Shown in pieces: positions 10,150 to 23,954 of a stretch of DNA of 64,000 nt. Numbering within the stretch: the first letter of the stretch is position 1; each line of letters opens with the position of its first letter. The stretch is from assembly GCF_963169125.1 (NCBI RefSeq), contig NC_084797.1, forward strand, positions 87,384,868 through 87,448,867, read 5' to 3'. Source of the stretch: Humulus lupulus (Eukaryota; Streptophyta; Magnoliopsida; Rosales; Cannabaceae). Both the position numbers and the translations under genes were made by a program. The notes beneath the pieces were generated by a model, which had not been told where the DNA came from, did no database searches, and saw nothing but the letters and a program-made list of their open reading frames with translations.

Positions 10150-11808
10150 TGAAACTAATGCTTTAATTCTACTAATCCCATTTCCTTGATAGGCTTATCA
10201 AATGTAGATTCTGGTAGTGTCTTCATAAACGCATCTGCAAGATTGTCTTCAGATGTAATCTTCATAACCATCACATCTCCCCTGGCCACATATTCTCGAA
10301 TAATGTGATACTTCCTTTCTATATACTACCATTTGTGACTTTGAGGTTCTTTTCAGTGGGCTATCGCTCCTATGTTGTCACAAAACAACACAAGAGGTTT
10401 ATCCATTTCTGGAATAACACCAAGATCATAATAGAACTTCTTTAGCCAGACTGATTCCTTAGCTACTTCTAATGTAGCTATGTATTCAGCCTCCATACTG
10501 GAATCTGAGATCGCAGACTGCTTTAAGCTTCTCCATATCACAGCTCAACCCCTAGAGTAAACACCATTCCAAAAGTATACTTCCTGTCATCAACATCAGT
10601 CTAAAAATCTAAATCGGTGTAGCCTACAGGGTTCAGAACACCACACTTGTAGACTAACATATAATCTCTAGTTCGCCTTAAATACTCCAGGATATGTTTA
10701 ACTGCTATCCAATGTTCCGGTCCTAGGTTTGACTGAGACTTGCTCTCTACTCCCACTGCATAGCAGATTTATGGTCTAGTACACAACATAGCATACATCA
10801 GACTTCCAACTGTAGATGCGTAAGGAACTTTTCTCATTGCATCTTCCTCTTCAGGAGTCTGGGGAGATTGCTTCTTTGAAAGATGAATTCCATGGTAAGA
10901 CGGTAGATGCCCTTTCTTAGAATTTGTCATTGATAAGGTTCAAGCACCTTATCAATGTATGTTGCTTGAGAAACAGCTAAGAGTCTGTTCATTCTACCCC
11001 TAATGATCTCTGGATACATAGAACATAACTTGCTTCACCCAATTCCTTCATATGGAATTGAGTGCTCAGCCAATTCTTCACATCTGACAATTTCTTAACA
11101 TTGTTTCCAATGAGTAAGATATCATCTACATAAAGAACCAGAAATACCACTATTTGATTTGCCTTCAGTTAGCAAACACAAAGCTCATGAATATTTTGTT
11201 CAAAGCCATAGGTTTTGATTATTTAATCAAACCTAAGATTCCAGGAACGAGAAGCTTGCTTAAGTCCATAGATGGACCTATTCAACTTGCAAACTTTTCC
11301 TTCTTGTCTATCTACTTTAAATCTTTCTGGTCGATCCATATAAATGACATCGTCAAGCTTCCCATTAAGAAAAGTTGTCTTGACATTCATTTTCAAGATC
11401 TCATAGTCGAGAGCAGCTGTTATGGATAGGAGGATGCGAATGGACTTCAGCATGGTAACCGGACTAAAAGTTTCCTCATAGTCCACACCTTCTTTTTGGG
11501 TATAACCCTTTGCCACTAATCGAGCTTTATAAGTTTTGATATTTCCATCAACACCTCGTTTCTTCTTGTTGATCCATTTGCACCCAATGGCCCTACTAAA
11601 GTCATTAGGTGCTTCCACAAGATCCCAAACGGAATTTGAGTACATGGACTCCATTTCCTATTTCATGGCTTCGAGCCATAGTTCTGTTTCAGGGCTAGCC
11701 ATTACCTGTTTGAAAGACAACGGATCATCATCACTAGTGTCACCAACAACCATATTAGTTTCACCATCCAAACCATAGTAAACTGGGTTCCTAAAGGCAC
11801 TATTCCCA
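10150..11808 (-). pseudogene. Ty1/copia pol remnant (reverse transcriptase, RNase H)
   Basis: This is the decayed 3' half of a copia polyprotein. RT is at 11223-11654, with the RVT_2 hallmarks WDLVEAPNDF, GCKWINKKKRGVDG, YKARLVAKGYTQ, DYEETFSPV and IYGLKQASRSW. The YVDD active-site region further on is not open. RNase H is at 10353-10541 (SSMEAEYIATLEVAKESVWLKK, then LFCDN). Frameshifts and stops separate the blocks. Integrase, protease and gag are missing: at about 11808 the sequence switches to Tekay integrase on the same strand. Not functional. Confidence 0.85.
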
Positions 11809-14800
11809 ACACACACATGCTCTAAGCATGTCCTCCAATATCTGAATTTTCCTCCCAGACTATGCGTCTGTCTGAGGATGAAAAATTGTACTAAACTTCA
11901 TCTGAGTTCCCATAGCCTTCTGCAAACCACCCCAAAACTTGGAGGTGAATATGGGATCTTGATCCGATACTATAGACTTTGGGACCCTATGTAGACGGAC
12001 AATCTTCCTTACATACAACTCCACATACTGATCCATAGTATAGGTCGTCCTCACTAGTAGAAAGTGAGTTGACTTGGTGTACCTGGCTACTATCAGCCAC
12101 ACCGAGTCATGTTGTCCCACCATCCTGGGCAAAACTCCTACAAAATCCATAATAATACTTCCACTCGGGAATACCCAAAGTTGTAACAACCCCACTGGTC
12201 GCTGGTGTTCAGCCTTTACCTGCTGACAGGTTAAACACTTGGTTACGTATTCAACCACATCCTTCTTCACCCTAGGCCACCAATACAAAGTTCGTAGATC
12301 CTGATACATCTTCGTGGTGCCTGGATGGAGTGAGTATGGTGTAGTGTGGGATTCATTAAGAATCTCTCGTCTAATACTCATACCCATCGGAATGCAAATC
12401 TGATCCTTATATCTCAGTAAACCCGTCTCTGAGATGGAATAACCCTTAGCCACTAAATCTAGGACATTTCCTCTAACCCCGTGCAATTGTGCATCACCCA
12501 TCTGACCCTCTCTTATTCTCTCCAAGAGGGTAGACTGTAAAGTAATCTTTGCAATCTGGGCCACAAGCAACTATATCCTCGCTCTGGTCATTTCCTCTAC
12601 TAATTCCTTCAATATCTGCTTCAAGCTAAACAACTGGCTGGGGCCCTCCGGCTCAAAGTATCTGCCACTACATTGGATTTTCCTGGGTGGTAAAGGATGT
12701 CATAGTCATAATCCTTCAATAATTCTAGCCAACGTCTCTGTCTCATATTTAGGTCCTTCTGGGTGAAGAAATACTTTAAACTCTTATGATTGGTGTATAT
12801 CTCGCACTTATTTCCATACACATAATGCCACCATACTTTTGCGAATAACACCACTACTAGTTCCAGATCATGAGTAGGATACCGCTTCTCATATTCCTTC
12901 AGCTGTCGTGACGCGTAGGCAATAACTTTCCCACTCTGCATTAACACACATCCCAATCTCAGTCTCGATGCGTCGCAGTACACTACAAACTTGTGGCCAT
13001 CCGAAGGAAGACTCAGCACCGGAGCAGTAATCAATCATCGCTTCAATTCTGTAAACAACCCTTGCATTTGTCTAACCATGTGAACTTCATATTCTTCAAC
13101 GTCAATTCAGTCAACGATGTGGCAATCATTGAAAACCCTTCCACGAGCCGTCTGTAATGTCCAGCTAATCCAAGTAATCTCCTAATCTCTGAGGCGTTCC
13201 TTGGTCTCGGGCAATCCCTAACTGCTTCTACCTTGGTCAGATCCACCTTAATCCCATCTCCATTGATAATATGTCCAAGGAACGTTACCTTCGGTAATGA
13301 GAACTCACATTTCTTAAATTTAGCATACAACCGATGCTCCCTCAATCTCTGCAAAACCTGTCAGAGATGTTGCTCATGCTCTACCTCTAAACAAGAGTAA
13401 ACCAGGATGTCGTCGATGAATACAATCACAAACTGATATAAGAAATCCTTGAACACCCTATCCATCAGATCCATAAAATGTTTCTAGGGCATTGGTCAAT
13501 CCAAATGACATGACCAAGAACTCATAATGCACGTACCTTGTACGAAAGGTCGTCTTCAGAATATCCTCGTCCTTGATCCTCAGCTGGTGATAAACAGATT
13601 GAAGATCAATCTTTGAGAATACCATCTTACCCATGCAGCAGATCGAATAGGTCATCTATCCTCAATAGGTGGAACTTATTCTTGATAGTCAACTTGTTCA
13701 ACTCCCTGTAGTCTATATACATTCTCAGATTCCCATCCTTCTTTTTTCACAAATAAAACCGGAGCACCCCGTGGCGTGAAGCTAGGTCTGATAAATCCCA
13801 ATCTAGTAGCCCTTGCAACTATATCTTCAACTCCTTTAGCTCTGCCGAAGCCATCCTGTATGGTGCCCTAGACACTGGTTCTATACCCGACACTAACTCA
13901 ATGACGAACTGAATCTCCTTGTGCGGCGGCAATCTCAGTAAATCCTCAGGGAACACATCCAAAAACTTGCATACCAGTCTTGTCTCTCCTAGTCCCACTA
14001 GCATAAACTCTAGTGGTATCCTCCACACTTGCTAGAAAATTTATACAACCTCCTTGTAATAGATTCCTAGTCCTTAAACGCTGATATCATAGGAATGCGG
14101 GGTCCGTGCATAGTACCCACAAAAACAAAGGGGCCCTCACCCTTTGGCTCGAAAGTCACCATCTTCTTCCTGCAATCAATAGTGGCCCATATCTTACTAG
14201 CCAATCCATCCCCAAAATCATGTCAAAATCATCCATACCCAACTCAATCAAATCTACTGATAGTTCCATACTGTCCAATATCACTGGCAGTGCTCTATTC
14301 CATCTCCTAGAAACTACCAGTTCCCCTGTAGGAAATATAGTCCCAAACCTCGCAGTATAATACTCACTAAGCCTACACAATATATCAATCACTTTACTAG
14401 AAACAAATGAATATGTAGCACCAGAGTCAATTAATACATTATATGAAGAGCAAGTGCTAGAAAACTCTCCTGTCACAATCAAGGGACTAGCCTCAGCCAC
14501 TGCCTGTGTCAAGGCGAACACTCAAGCTGGATTCAAAGCTGTCCACCTTCCCTGGTTCCTCTCTCTTCAAAGTTGGGCAATATTTCTTGAGGTGTCCAAC
14601 TACCCCACATAAGTAACAGGTCTTTGCCCTGCATTCGACTAGATGTCGCTTCCTACATCTAGCACACTTCGGGTTGCTCCTCCATGTCTCACCGCCTCTC
14701 TGGCGACCACCCTGAACACCACAGGCCCTCCTATCAAGAACCAGCAGTGGTCGAGGTATCAGGGGTCTTCCTCTTCTGATTACTTGGGTCTCCACCCCTA

Positions 14801-15640
14801 CCAGACCCTCTAAGTGCCCCACTACCCTGCGAACATCTCGTCTCGCAGTGTTCTCCCTCTAAATCTTGTTCTCTGCCTCCTGAGCAGTGAGGGCCTTCTC
14901 AACCGCCTAGGCATAAGTTGTTTCCATAAGTACTGATGTGATCCTCACATCTCGGGCTATCATAGCATTAAGCCCTCGAAACAATCTGTCCTACCTTGCT
15001 GCATCTGTAGGCACTAGATGAGGTTCAAATTTCACTAGCCTATCAAACTTCAGGGCATACTCAGTAATTGTCATGCTGCCCTGTACCAACCCAGTGAACT
15101 CATTCACCTTTGCCGCCCTTACGACAATACTATAGTATTTCTGGTTTTACAAGTCTCTAAACCCATCCCAACTCATGGTAGAAACATCCCGAGTCTACGA
15201 CGCTACCTCCCACCAGATGCGGGCATCATCACGAAGCATGTAGGTGGCACAAGCCACCCTGTCGTTACCTTCCACCCTCACGAAGTCCAGGATGGAGGTA
15301 ATCAAACTCATCCACTGTTCATCCTTAAGTGGATCTAGTCTTCCCTTAAAGGTTGGAGGATGCTGGTCCTGAATCATTCGTAAAGCGGCTCCCACCTGTT
15401 CCCAATCTCAGGCGGCTATGCAACTGGTGCCACGACAGGTGGAAAGTTAGGTGCAGCACTCCCTAGTGGTGCCCGCTACCTCAGAAGGTGAAGCTCTTCC
15501 TCTTAACTCTAAAGTATAGCTTGCATGTCAGCAAGCAACTGCTATAAGTTCTCAGGAACTAGAGGAGGGTTTTGGCCCTGCTCATCTTCTCTAGCCTCAA
15601 CCCCAATGCCAACTAGTCGAATTTATCGCCTTGGAGGCAT
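11809..15640 (-). pseudogene. Tekay gag-pol pseudogene
   Basis: Recognisable blocks in order: gag around 15195-15395 (DARIWWEV); zinc knuckle region around 14510-14820 (CYLCGVVGHLKKYCP); protease around 14156-14521 (active site LIDSGATYSF); RT around 13043-14028 ([16 protein letters not shown], then [11 protein letters not shown]); RNase H and its linker at 12621-13034 ([15 protein letters not shown], then [17 protein letters not shown]); integrase at 11860-12570 (zinc-binding CLTCQQVKAEHQRP, catalytic MDFVGVLP and VSDQDPIF, then FHPQTD). Stops and frameshifts separate most blocks, so no full product is possible. Confidence 0.88.
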
Positions 15641-15932
15641 AACTCTCCAAGTTGATCTGCGATCAATGACTCGATTGGTCAAGCAATGACAACAGGTTTA
15701 TAATCATCCCATGGTCCAACGTGAAAACTCAACCAACGTCACACAGTTATAATGCAAGGAAGCATTCAAACAATTATTCGCATACAATAGCAATGCTAAT
15801 AAGCATGCCTTATCATATTCACATAGCAGTCAAGGGCCAGGCCCTATCAGTGTATCACATGCTTCCTAATAATCATGCAGATAAAGCATTTATATTTCAT
15901 TTAAACATTGAAACATACAATCACACATATAT
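11809..15932 (-). mobile_element. Truncated Tekay/Del Ty3-gypsy element
   Basis: The internal part of a gypsy chromovirus-type element lies on the minus strand. It runs from the 5' leader (about 15640-15932) through gag, zinc knuckle, protease, RT, RNase H and integrase to about 11809, where it breaks off against copia sequence. The integrase C-terminus, chromodomain and 3' LTR are lost. On the right it is cut by the Tekay LTR starting at 15933. The inverted LTR piece at 23955-24467 is probably its 5' LTR remnant. Confidence 0.8.
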
Positions 15933-18250
15933 TGTAATGCCCCAAAATCCCTAATGAGGTTTAATTGTTGGATTAGAAGGCCGGGAGGGCCGTAATTGAT
16001 TTATTATGCCATTAATAATTATATGCATGTTTATGTGAATTATATTAATATATGATGATAAATGCATGCATGTGGGTCCACATTTCATTATAAGGACATT
16101 TTGGTAATTTGGCCCGTTGAGGGCATAATTATATATTTTCATGCATTTTGGTGAATTATGAATAAGGCCACATAATTATGTGGATTTTCTTGAGCTATTC
16201 GGCATGAGACGATATTTGAATACTAGTTAGCGGTTTGGTCATAACGGGGTTAATTTCGGGGCTTGGGGTGAGTCTCGGGGTAATTTGGTGATTAGAACAT
16301 TACCGGGAATTGAAGGGTAATGGGATATGATTTATTAACATTTGAGAATATTGGGAATAGCAGGAATTGGAGAGCGTTAATTATAATTAACGAGATAGGC
16401 GAGAAAGGACGATTTTATCCTTGGTAGCCTTAAGAGGGAATAAAATAACCTAGGGGCAATAAGGTCATTTGACCAAGGATATATGTGAACTAAGATGGCT
16501 GTAGAAACCTTAGAACCAAAAACAGAGTACATTTCCCTTCTTCTCCCAACCAGTTTTTCCTCTTCTTTTTCTTTGGAATTTTTGACCTCCATTGGAGGAA
16601 TCAAGCCTTGACGGTCTAGGGTTATGTTCCACCATTGAAGAGGGAGTAATTCTAAGCTTGAGGTAAATTTTTAACCATAGAAACTCTGGTTTATACTCTG
16701 TTTTCTCTATATTTTCTGTTGGGGTTTATGATTTGGATAGTGAGGATTCAATGGATTTTTTGGCAAAGATTGATTAGGTTTTGATGCCTAGGACTTGTAT
16801 GTTTGGTTTTTGGGTTCATTTGCGAGTTTGGTTGAAGTTTTGAAACATGTTTGAAGGTTGGAAAGTGGAGAAGTCGAAGGGGGGAAAACCAGAGCTGAAT
16901 CACTCTAGCCCTAGTGCTACAGCGCTGTCCAAGGTCATTCATCCCTGCTTGTAGCGCCTAGACGCTAGGGGGCAGCGCTACCCTATTTTTCCATGGTCCT
17001 ATTTTGGGCACTTTTGAGAGTTTTTGGCTCGAAGTTTCAATTCCTAAGGCTCAGAATCGAGTCTACTAGCTGTTTGGGTACGATTCGAGGTCTTGGGGGT
17101 GAGGTTTAGACCAAGAACCTTTTATTGGTTATTTTCATCTATGGAAGTTATATTTGGTTATGACTAGGTGACCGCTAAGGAATCAAAGGATCGATCGTTC
17201 TCAAGGGTCGTTCTTTTATTATTTCTCGCTCGAACTAGAGGTAAGAAAACTGCACCCAGTATGTGACATGCATGGTTATTGATGTAACATGTTGAGAGCA
17301 CTATCTGTATATCTGGAATGCACAGTAAATGCTTAGCAATCTTTCTTATCTGTGAATGGCACTGACCTATGTGTCAGGAATCAGCATTGGTGTCAGTACT
17401 GACTGTGAGGCTGTGACTCATTAGTCAAGTTCGGCAGTAGTACTGAGCACTGGTCTTATGGTATTGGCTTATGAGTCAAGAACGGTATTAGCATGTTTAA
17501 CGCAAACCAAAAATATTAGATCTAATCTAAAGGCTAAAGGCTTGTTACTTAGAGTCAGGGACAGAAGGCCCAGGTGGCTACATCGTCACATGGCTAAGGG
17601 TGGGGAGCCCAAGTTCGTGACTCACTCATCAGTCACTTATTTGATTCAAGTTTGTGACTCCATAGTCACTCATATGGTTTAAGTTCGTGACTTACTCATC
17701 AGTCACCATCTGATTAGGGCTACACACCCCAGCATGATTATTACAATCTCAATATTTTCTTGTTAGGGCTACAAGCCCAGTATGATTATCATTATCATCA
17801 TTTGATATTGTATACATGCAGTAATGAGTTTTCTTACCGAGCCTTAGCTCACGGGTGCTATGTGGTGCAGGTAAAGGGAAAGAAAAGCTCACCCAGCCTT
17901 GAGTGGAGAGCTTAGGTGGCGATGTGTACATATGCGGCCACTTGACCACCACGACCAAGGTTTTTCTCAGAGGAACTAGGGGTTAACCCTATTTTTGCCG
18001 CTTAGGTCGGTGGGTTGTAATTTTTACATTGTAATGACCATTTTGAATTGTAAATAACTTGTCAATGCTTTTATGGGCCCATGTACAGTTTAATGTTTTA
18101 AATAAAATATACCCTTTCCTTTTGATTGAGTTTTTCACCTTAGCATATTAATAACACCTAGATGCACATTTATAACCAAATGACTCGTTTAGTGAGTTAA
18201 GCACGGTTTAAAGTTCACAGTAACGGTCTTGGAGTAACCAGGGCGTTACA
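15933..18250 (+). repeat. 5' LTR of the plus-strand Tekay element
   Basis: The 2318-bp LTR has TG/CA ends. It contains a GC-rich module with AGCGCTAC-type motifs (about 16905-16985), a splice-donor-like GGTAAGAAAACTGC at 17240, a local tandem repeat of about 39 bp around GTTCGTGACTCACTCATCAG (17610-17705), and the conserved block near 17835-17900 (GGGTGCTATGTGGTGCAGG). The first about 690 bp match the 3' LTR start at 23268, with many substitutions. Confidence 0.9.
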
Positions 18251-18253
18251 ACT

Positions 18254-18265
18254 TGGTATCAGAGA
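18254..18265 (+). other. Primer-binding site for tRNA-iMet (Tekay element)
   Basis: TGGTATCAGAGA lies 3 bp after the LTR end and is complementary to the 3' end of plant tRNA-iMet. A related but mutated site follows the LTR that ends at 55840. Confidence 0.85.
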
Positions 18266-18689
18266 GTGCCAAGGTTTAGGGTTCCTGTAGACTTGCTGGG
18301 CATGTACACTCGCCACTGAAGACAAGCTCGACTCATGGTTTGGTAATTATTTATGTCGTTATGTGTTTAACTACTTAAATATAATATAAATGCTTTACCT
18401 GCCTACATGAGATATGTTAATAAGGTCGGGCCTTGACTACTGCATCATAAGCAAGAACGTGCTTATTAGTACTGATATTGCTAGAACATACTTATTAGGA
18501 TTGTTCATTGTGAATTATTAACTGATACATGTTAAATGCTAAATGCTATGATCATGTATCCATTTGTATATCTGTATAATTGTGGAATATGGGTGATTAT
18601 CTATTGATCTTGGATCGTGAGGCGGCAAGAGGTTTAGTTATTACTGCCTAACTAGCTTCATTGACTATTGCAGCAACGTTTAAGTTGTA

Positions 18690-21600
18690 AGAATGATTCG
18701 ATAGACATATTTATCAGCTAGCCAGGATGATCAAGGCCAGAATAATAGACAGGGTCAAGAGAATGACCAGAATCAGATTCCACAGCCAGCTCCTAAGAAC
18801 TAGCAGCAGTTGTTTAATGATTTACATGCCAGAGTATTGAGGTAGGAAGAAGAAATCTGCCTCCTAAGACAACAACAGGTTCCTGGAGGGACCAGTTTAC
18901 CAGAGGCACCACCTGTATCGGTGCCAGCAGTTGAGCAGCTGTCAGAGGTTGGAAGCAAATGGGAAGCTCTTTATGAAAGGTTCGGGAAACAACAACCCCC
19001 AGTATTTGAGGGCAGTGCAGATCCAACAAAGGCAGAACAATGGATGAGTATGATTACCACCATCCTTGACTTCATGAGGGTGTCTAGTAATTAGAGGGTG
19101 GCCTATGCCACTTACATCTTTCGGGAGGATGCCCGAATTTGGTGGGAAGTTATATCCCAGACCGGAAACATCAATGCCCTGAGTTGGGAAGAGTTTCAGA
19201 CTCTTTTCAACGAAAAGTATTACAATGATGCCATCAGGGCTGCTAAGCTGAGGAGTTTATCAGATTACTTCAGGGGAGTTTATCAGTGACTGTGTATGCC
19301 TTGAAGTTTGATAGATTGGCAAAGTTTGCCATGGATCTGGTGCCCACTGATGGGACCAGAAGGGAGAGGTTTCTCCAGGGGCTACAACCTAGATTAGCTC
19401 GGGATGTTCATATCACCACTGTGGCTGGAGTTACTACTTATGCACAGGTGGTGGAGAAGGCGCTCATAGCTAAGAGCGCAAAGAACAAAATATGGTGGGA
19501 CAATGTAGCCAGAAGAGTGCTGAGGAGGACATTTCCTCCATTTGTGGGTTCAGGTAGGGGTGGAGGCCCCAGTGACTAGAAGAGGAAGGTTCCTGATACC
19601 TTCCCATCTCCAGGTCCTGATAGACGACCACGAGGTATTTCTATTGGCCTCCAGGGTGGCAGTGAGGCCTGGAAGACTTATCCACAGTGCCCTAGGTGTA
19701 TGAGGTGCCATTTGGGAGAGTGTAGGGCAAAGGCCTACTTCTTATGTGGGGCAGTGGGTCATTTCCAGAAAGACTACCCAAAAGCAAGAAAAGAAGAACC
19801 CAGAACGGTGGACAGCTTGGCCCAAACCTGAGTGTTCGCATTGACACAAGCAGAAGTTAAGGCTTCACCCTCAGTAGTTACAAATCGGCTTCTTAGTACT
19901 AGAAACCCTTATACTGTTTTGATTGATTCTAGTGCTACACATTCTTTTGTTGCTAGTAGTATTATTGATAGAATGTGTAGACCTTGTGATTTTTATGCTG
20001 TGGGGTTTGGAACTTTGTTACGCATTGGGGAGTTAGTGGTATCCAGGAGATGGGTTAGATCTTTGCCAGTGACAGTAAAGGGCAGAGAGTTGTCAGTGGA
20101 TTTGATAGAGTTGGTTATGACTGACTTCGATATAATATTGGATATATGGATTGGTTGGCAAAGTATGGGGCAACCATAGATTGCAGAAGGAAGATGGTCA
20201 CCTTTGAGCCTGAATGTGAGGATCCTTTTATGTTTGTTGGTACTGTGCATGGACCTCGTATACCTATGATTTATGTTTTGAGGGCTAGAGATCTACTACA
20301 AGGAGGTTGCATTGGATTCCTAGCCAGTGTGGTTGATACCACTCATGTCATGCCAATGATACCTAAAAAGACCAGACTAGTCTGTGAATTTCTGGATGTG
20401 TTTCCAGAAGATTTACCAGGGTTGCCACCACACAGAGAGATTGAGTTTGTGATAGCACTGGCACCAGGGACAGAGCCAATGTCTAGAGCACCTTACAGAA
20501 TGGCCCCAGTTGAGTTAAAAGAATTGAAAGTACAAATGCAAGAGCTATTGGATTTGGGTTTTATCAGACCTAGTTTCTCACCTTAGGTTGTGCCAGTTCT
20601 GTTTGTGAAGAAGAAGGATGGTTCACTGAGGATGTGTATTGATTACAGAGAACTGAATAAGTTAACAATTAAGAATAAGTATCCTCTTCCAAGGATAGAT
20701 GATCTGTTTGATCAGTTGCATGGTAAAAGTGTATTCTCAAAGATTGACCTTCGTTCTGGTTATCATCAGTTGAGGGTCAAGGAGGGAGACATACCAAAGA
20801 CTACTTTTCGCACTAGATATGGGCATTATGAGTTCTTAGTCATGTCTTTTGGATTGACTAATGCCCCAGCTGCTTTTATGGACTTGATGAACAGAGTGTT
20901 TAAGGATTATCTGGACCAGTTTGTGATCATTGTCATCGATGATATTCTAGTTTATTCTCAGTCAGAGTCAGAACATGAGCAACATTTGAGATTGGTTCCG
21001 CAGAGACTGAGGGAGCACATATTGTTGGCAAAGTTCAAGAAGTGTGAATTCTGGGTATCTCAAGTATCTTTCCTTGGGCACATTGTCAGTAAGGAGGGGA
21101 TTAAAGTAGATCCAACCAAGATTGAGGCAGTCAGAGATTGGCCATGGCCAAAGAATACCTCAAAGGTTAGAAGTTTTCTTGGATTGGCAAGTTATTACAG
21201 ACGTTTCGTGGAAGGGTTCTCTAAGATTGCTACTTTATTGACTGAGCTGACACACAAGAATCAGAAGTTTGTGTGGTCAGACTGGTGTGAGAACAACTTC
21301 CAAGAAATGAAGCAGAGGTTGATTTCAACTCCAGTTCTGAGCCTTCCAATAGATCAGGGGAAGTTTGTGATTTACTGTGATGCCTCAAATCAAGGTTTGG
21401 GTTGTGTTTTGATGTAGTCAGGGAAGGTGATTCCTTATGCCTCACATCAGCTGAAGGAGTATGAATAGAGATATCCCACTCATGATTTAGAGTTTGTGGA
21501 TGTGGTCTTTGCATTGAAGGTATGGAGGCATTACCTTTATTGGGAGAAGTGTGAGATTTACACAAACCACAAGAGTTTGAAGTACTTCTTCACGCAGAAA

Positions 21601-23231
21601 GACTTGAATATGCGACAAAGGCGTTGGCTGGAGCTAGTAAAAGATTATGATTGTGAGATTTTGTACCATCCAGGAAAGGCCAACGTGGTAGTTGATGCTT
21701 TAAGCCGGAAGGGTCCAGGACAGATTTACAGTGCGAGGCTAATATCGAGAGAATTAGCAAGGATATGACCAGAGCTGGTATAGAGTTGTTGGTGGGCCAG
21801 TTGGCCAATATTACGCTACATTCTACACTATTGGAAAGGATAAAGGAGGGTCAGTTGGGTGATCCACAACTGATCAAGATCAGAGAAAATGTTTTGGCTG
21901 GAGTATCCAGAGATTATACAGTGTCTGATTTGGGCTTATTGAGGTACGAGGGTCAAATATGTGCTATGTTAGACACTGCTATGAGGCGAGAGATTCTGGA
22001 TGAATCTCATACTACTCATTATTTGCATCCAGGCTCCCCGAAGATGTATCAGGATGTGAGATCGCTGTATTGTTGGCCTGGGATGAAGAGGGATGTATTG
22101 GAATATGTGGCTAAGTGCTTGACATGTCAACAGGTCAAGGCTGAGGATCAGAGGCCAGCATGGCTATTGCAGCCTCTGGATATCCCATAGTGGAAATGGG
22201 AGGACATCACGACGTATTTCGTGGTGGGGTTACCCAGGACTGTTGGTCAGCATGATTCAGTATGGGTTATTGTGGATCGCTACACCAAGTCAGCTCACTT
22301 CTTACCAATGAGGACTACTTATACAGTTGACCAGTACACAAATCTATATGTGAGAGAGATCGTGCGCCTCCATGGAGAACCGAGGTCGATCGTGTCAGAA
22401 CGGGACCCCACGTTTACTTCCAAGTTCTGGGGAAGTTTACAGAAGGCCATGGGAACACAGTTGAAGTTCAGTACTGCTTATCATCCTCAGACAGATGGAC
22501 AATCTGAGAGGGCGATTCGGATATTAGAAGACATGCTGCGAGCATGTGTGCTGGACTTTGGTGGATTTTGGAGTAAATTTCTACCTTTGATAGAGTTTTC
22601 CTACAACAATAGTTACCAATCGACCATTGGAGTGGCACCTTATAAGATGTTGTATGGTAGAAAATGCAGATCTCCTATTCATTGGGATAAGACAGGAGAA
22701 AGGTGATACTTGGGTCCGGTGAGGCCATTGAGAAGATTAGAGCTCGGATGCTCGCTTCTCAGAGTAGGCAAAAATGTTATGTAGATCCCAAGAGCAGGAA
22801 CGTGGAGTTCCAAGTGGGAGACTGTCTTCCTTATAGTCTCGCCATGGAAAGGGGTGAAAAGATTTGGGAAGAATTGCAAGTTGAGCCCTAGATTTATAGG
22901 TCCATTTGAGATCCTAGAAACGGTTGGTCAGGTGGCCTACAGGTTGGCCTTACCACTAGCATTGTCAGCAGTGCATAACATATTTCATGTTTCAAGTCTT
23001 CAGAGGTATGTATCTGATGTGACTCATGTTTTGAGTTACAAAGATCTGGAGATTGAGGCAGATCTCTCCTATGAGGAACAACTAGTCCAGATACTTGACC
23101 GAAAAGAAAAGGTCCTCAAGAATAAAATGAAACCTTTGGTTAAGGTATTATGGAGGAATAGCAAGGTCGAGGAAGCGACCTGGGAGCTGGACTCAGATAA
23201 GAAGAATTAGTATCCCGAGCTGTTCAGGTAA
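18690..23231 (+). pseudogene. Tekay gag-pol pseudogene with chromodomain
   Basis: Blocks on the plus strand: gag about 18690-19580 (DARIWWEVISQ, LVPTDGTRRERFL); zinc knuckle about 19730-19785 (AYFLCGAVGHFQKDYP, with Cys positions lost); protease 19832-20179 (VLIDSSATHSF, catalytic Gly replaced by Ser); RT 20410-21200 with the catalytic pair kept as VIDDIL; RNase H 21350-21720 ([14 protein letters not shown]); integrase 21765-22706 (CLTCQQVKAEDQRP, VSERDPTFTS, YHPQTDGQSE); chromodomain about 23060-23225 (LVKVLWRNSKVEEATWEL). TAG codons at 19577, 21415 and 22188 sit where related copies suggest CAG. A frameshift near 22706 also breaks it. Nonfunctional. Confidence 0.9.
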
Positions 23232-23267
23232 ATTTCAAGGATGAAAATTCTGTAAGGAGGGGATAGT

Positions 23268-23954
23268 TGTAATGCCCCAAAATCCCTAATGAGGTTTAAT
23301 GGTTGGATTAGAAGGCTGAGAGAGCCATAATTGATTTATTATGCCATTAAATGATTATATGCATGTTTATGAGAATTATATTAATATATGATAATAAATC
23401 CATGCATGTGGGTCCACATTTCATTATAAGGGCATTTTGGTAATTTAGCTCGTTGAGCGTATAATTGTATATTTTCATGCATGTTGGTGAATTCTGAATA
23501 AGGCCACATTATTATGTGGATTTGTTCGAGCTATTCGGCATGAGACGGTCTTTGAATACTAGTTAGCGGTTTGGTCTGAAGGGGTTAATTTTGGGGCTCG
23601 GGGTGAGTCTCAGGGTAATTTGGTGATTAGAACATTACTGAGAATTAAAGGGTAATGGGATATGATTTATTAGCATTTGAGAATATTGGGAATAACGGAA
23701 ATTGGAGAGGGTTAATTAAAATTAACGAGATAGGCGGGAAAGGACAGTTTTACCCTTGGTTGCTTGAAGAGGGAATTAAATAACCTATGGGTAATATGGT
23801 CATTTGACCAAGGATATATGTGAACTAAGATGGTTGTAGAAACCTTATAACCAAAAACAGAGTACGTTTCCCTTCTTCTCCCGAACAAAAACCTTACAAC
23901 ACAACTCCATTTGAGGAATCAAGCCTTGAGGGTCTAGGGTTGTGTTCCACCATT
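23268..23954 (+). repeat. Truncated 3' LTR of the plus-strand Tekay element
   Basis: Starts TGTAATGCCCC after the polypurine tract and follows the 5' LTR for about 690 bp, then stops abruptly at CCACCATTG. The divergence from the 5' LTR is clearly higher than in the CRM-like pair, so this insertion is older. Confidence 0.85.

Larger units (their letters stand above)
15933..23954 (+). mobile_element. Tekay/Del Ty3-gypsy element with complete 5' LTR and truncated 3' LTR
   Basis: The 5' LTR is 15933-18250 (2318 bp, TGTAATGCCC to GGCGTTACA). The internal region is 18251-23267 and ends with an AAGGAGGGGATAGT polypurine tract. The 3' LTR begins at 23268 but is cut at 23954, where inverted LTR sequence follows. 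The coding region ends in a chromodomain, which with the 2.3-kb LTR points to the Tekay/Del lineage. Only the left target site is available (TATAT, 15928-15932), so a TSD cannot be confirmed. Confidence 0.88.
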
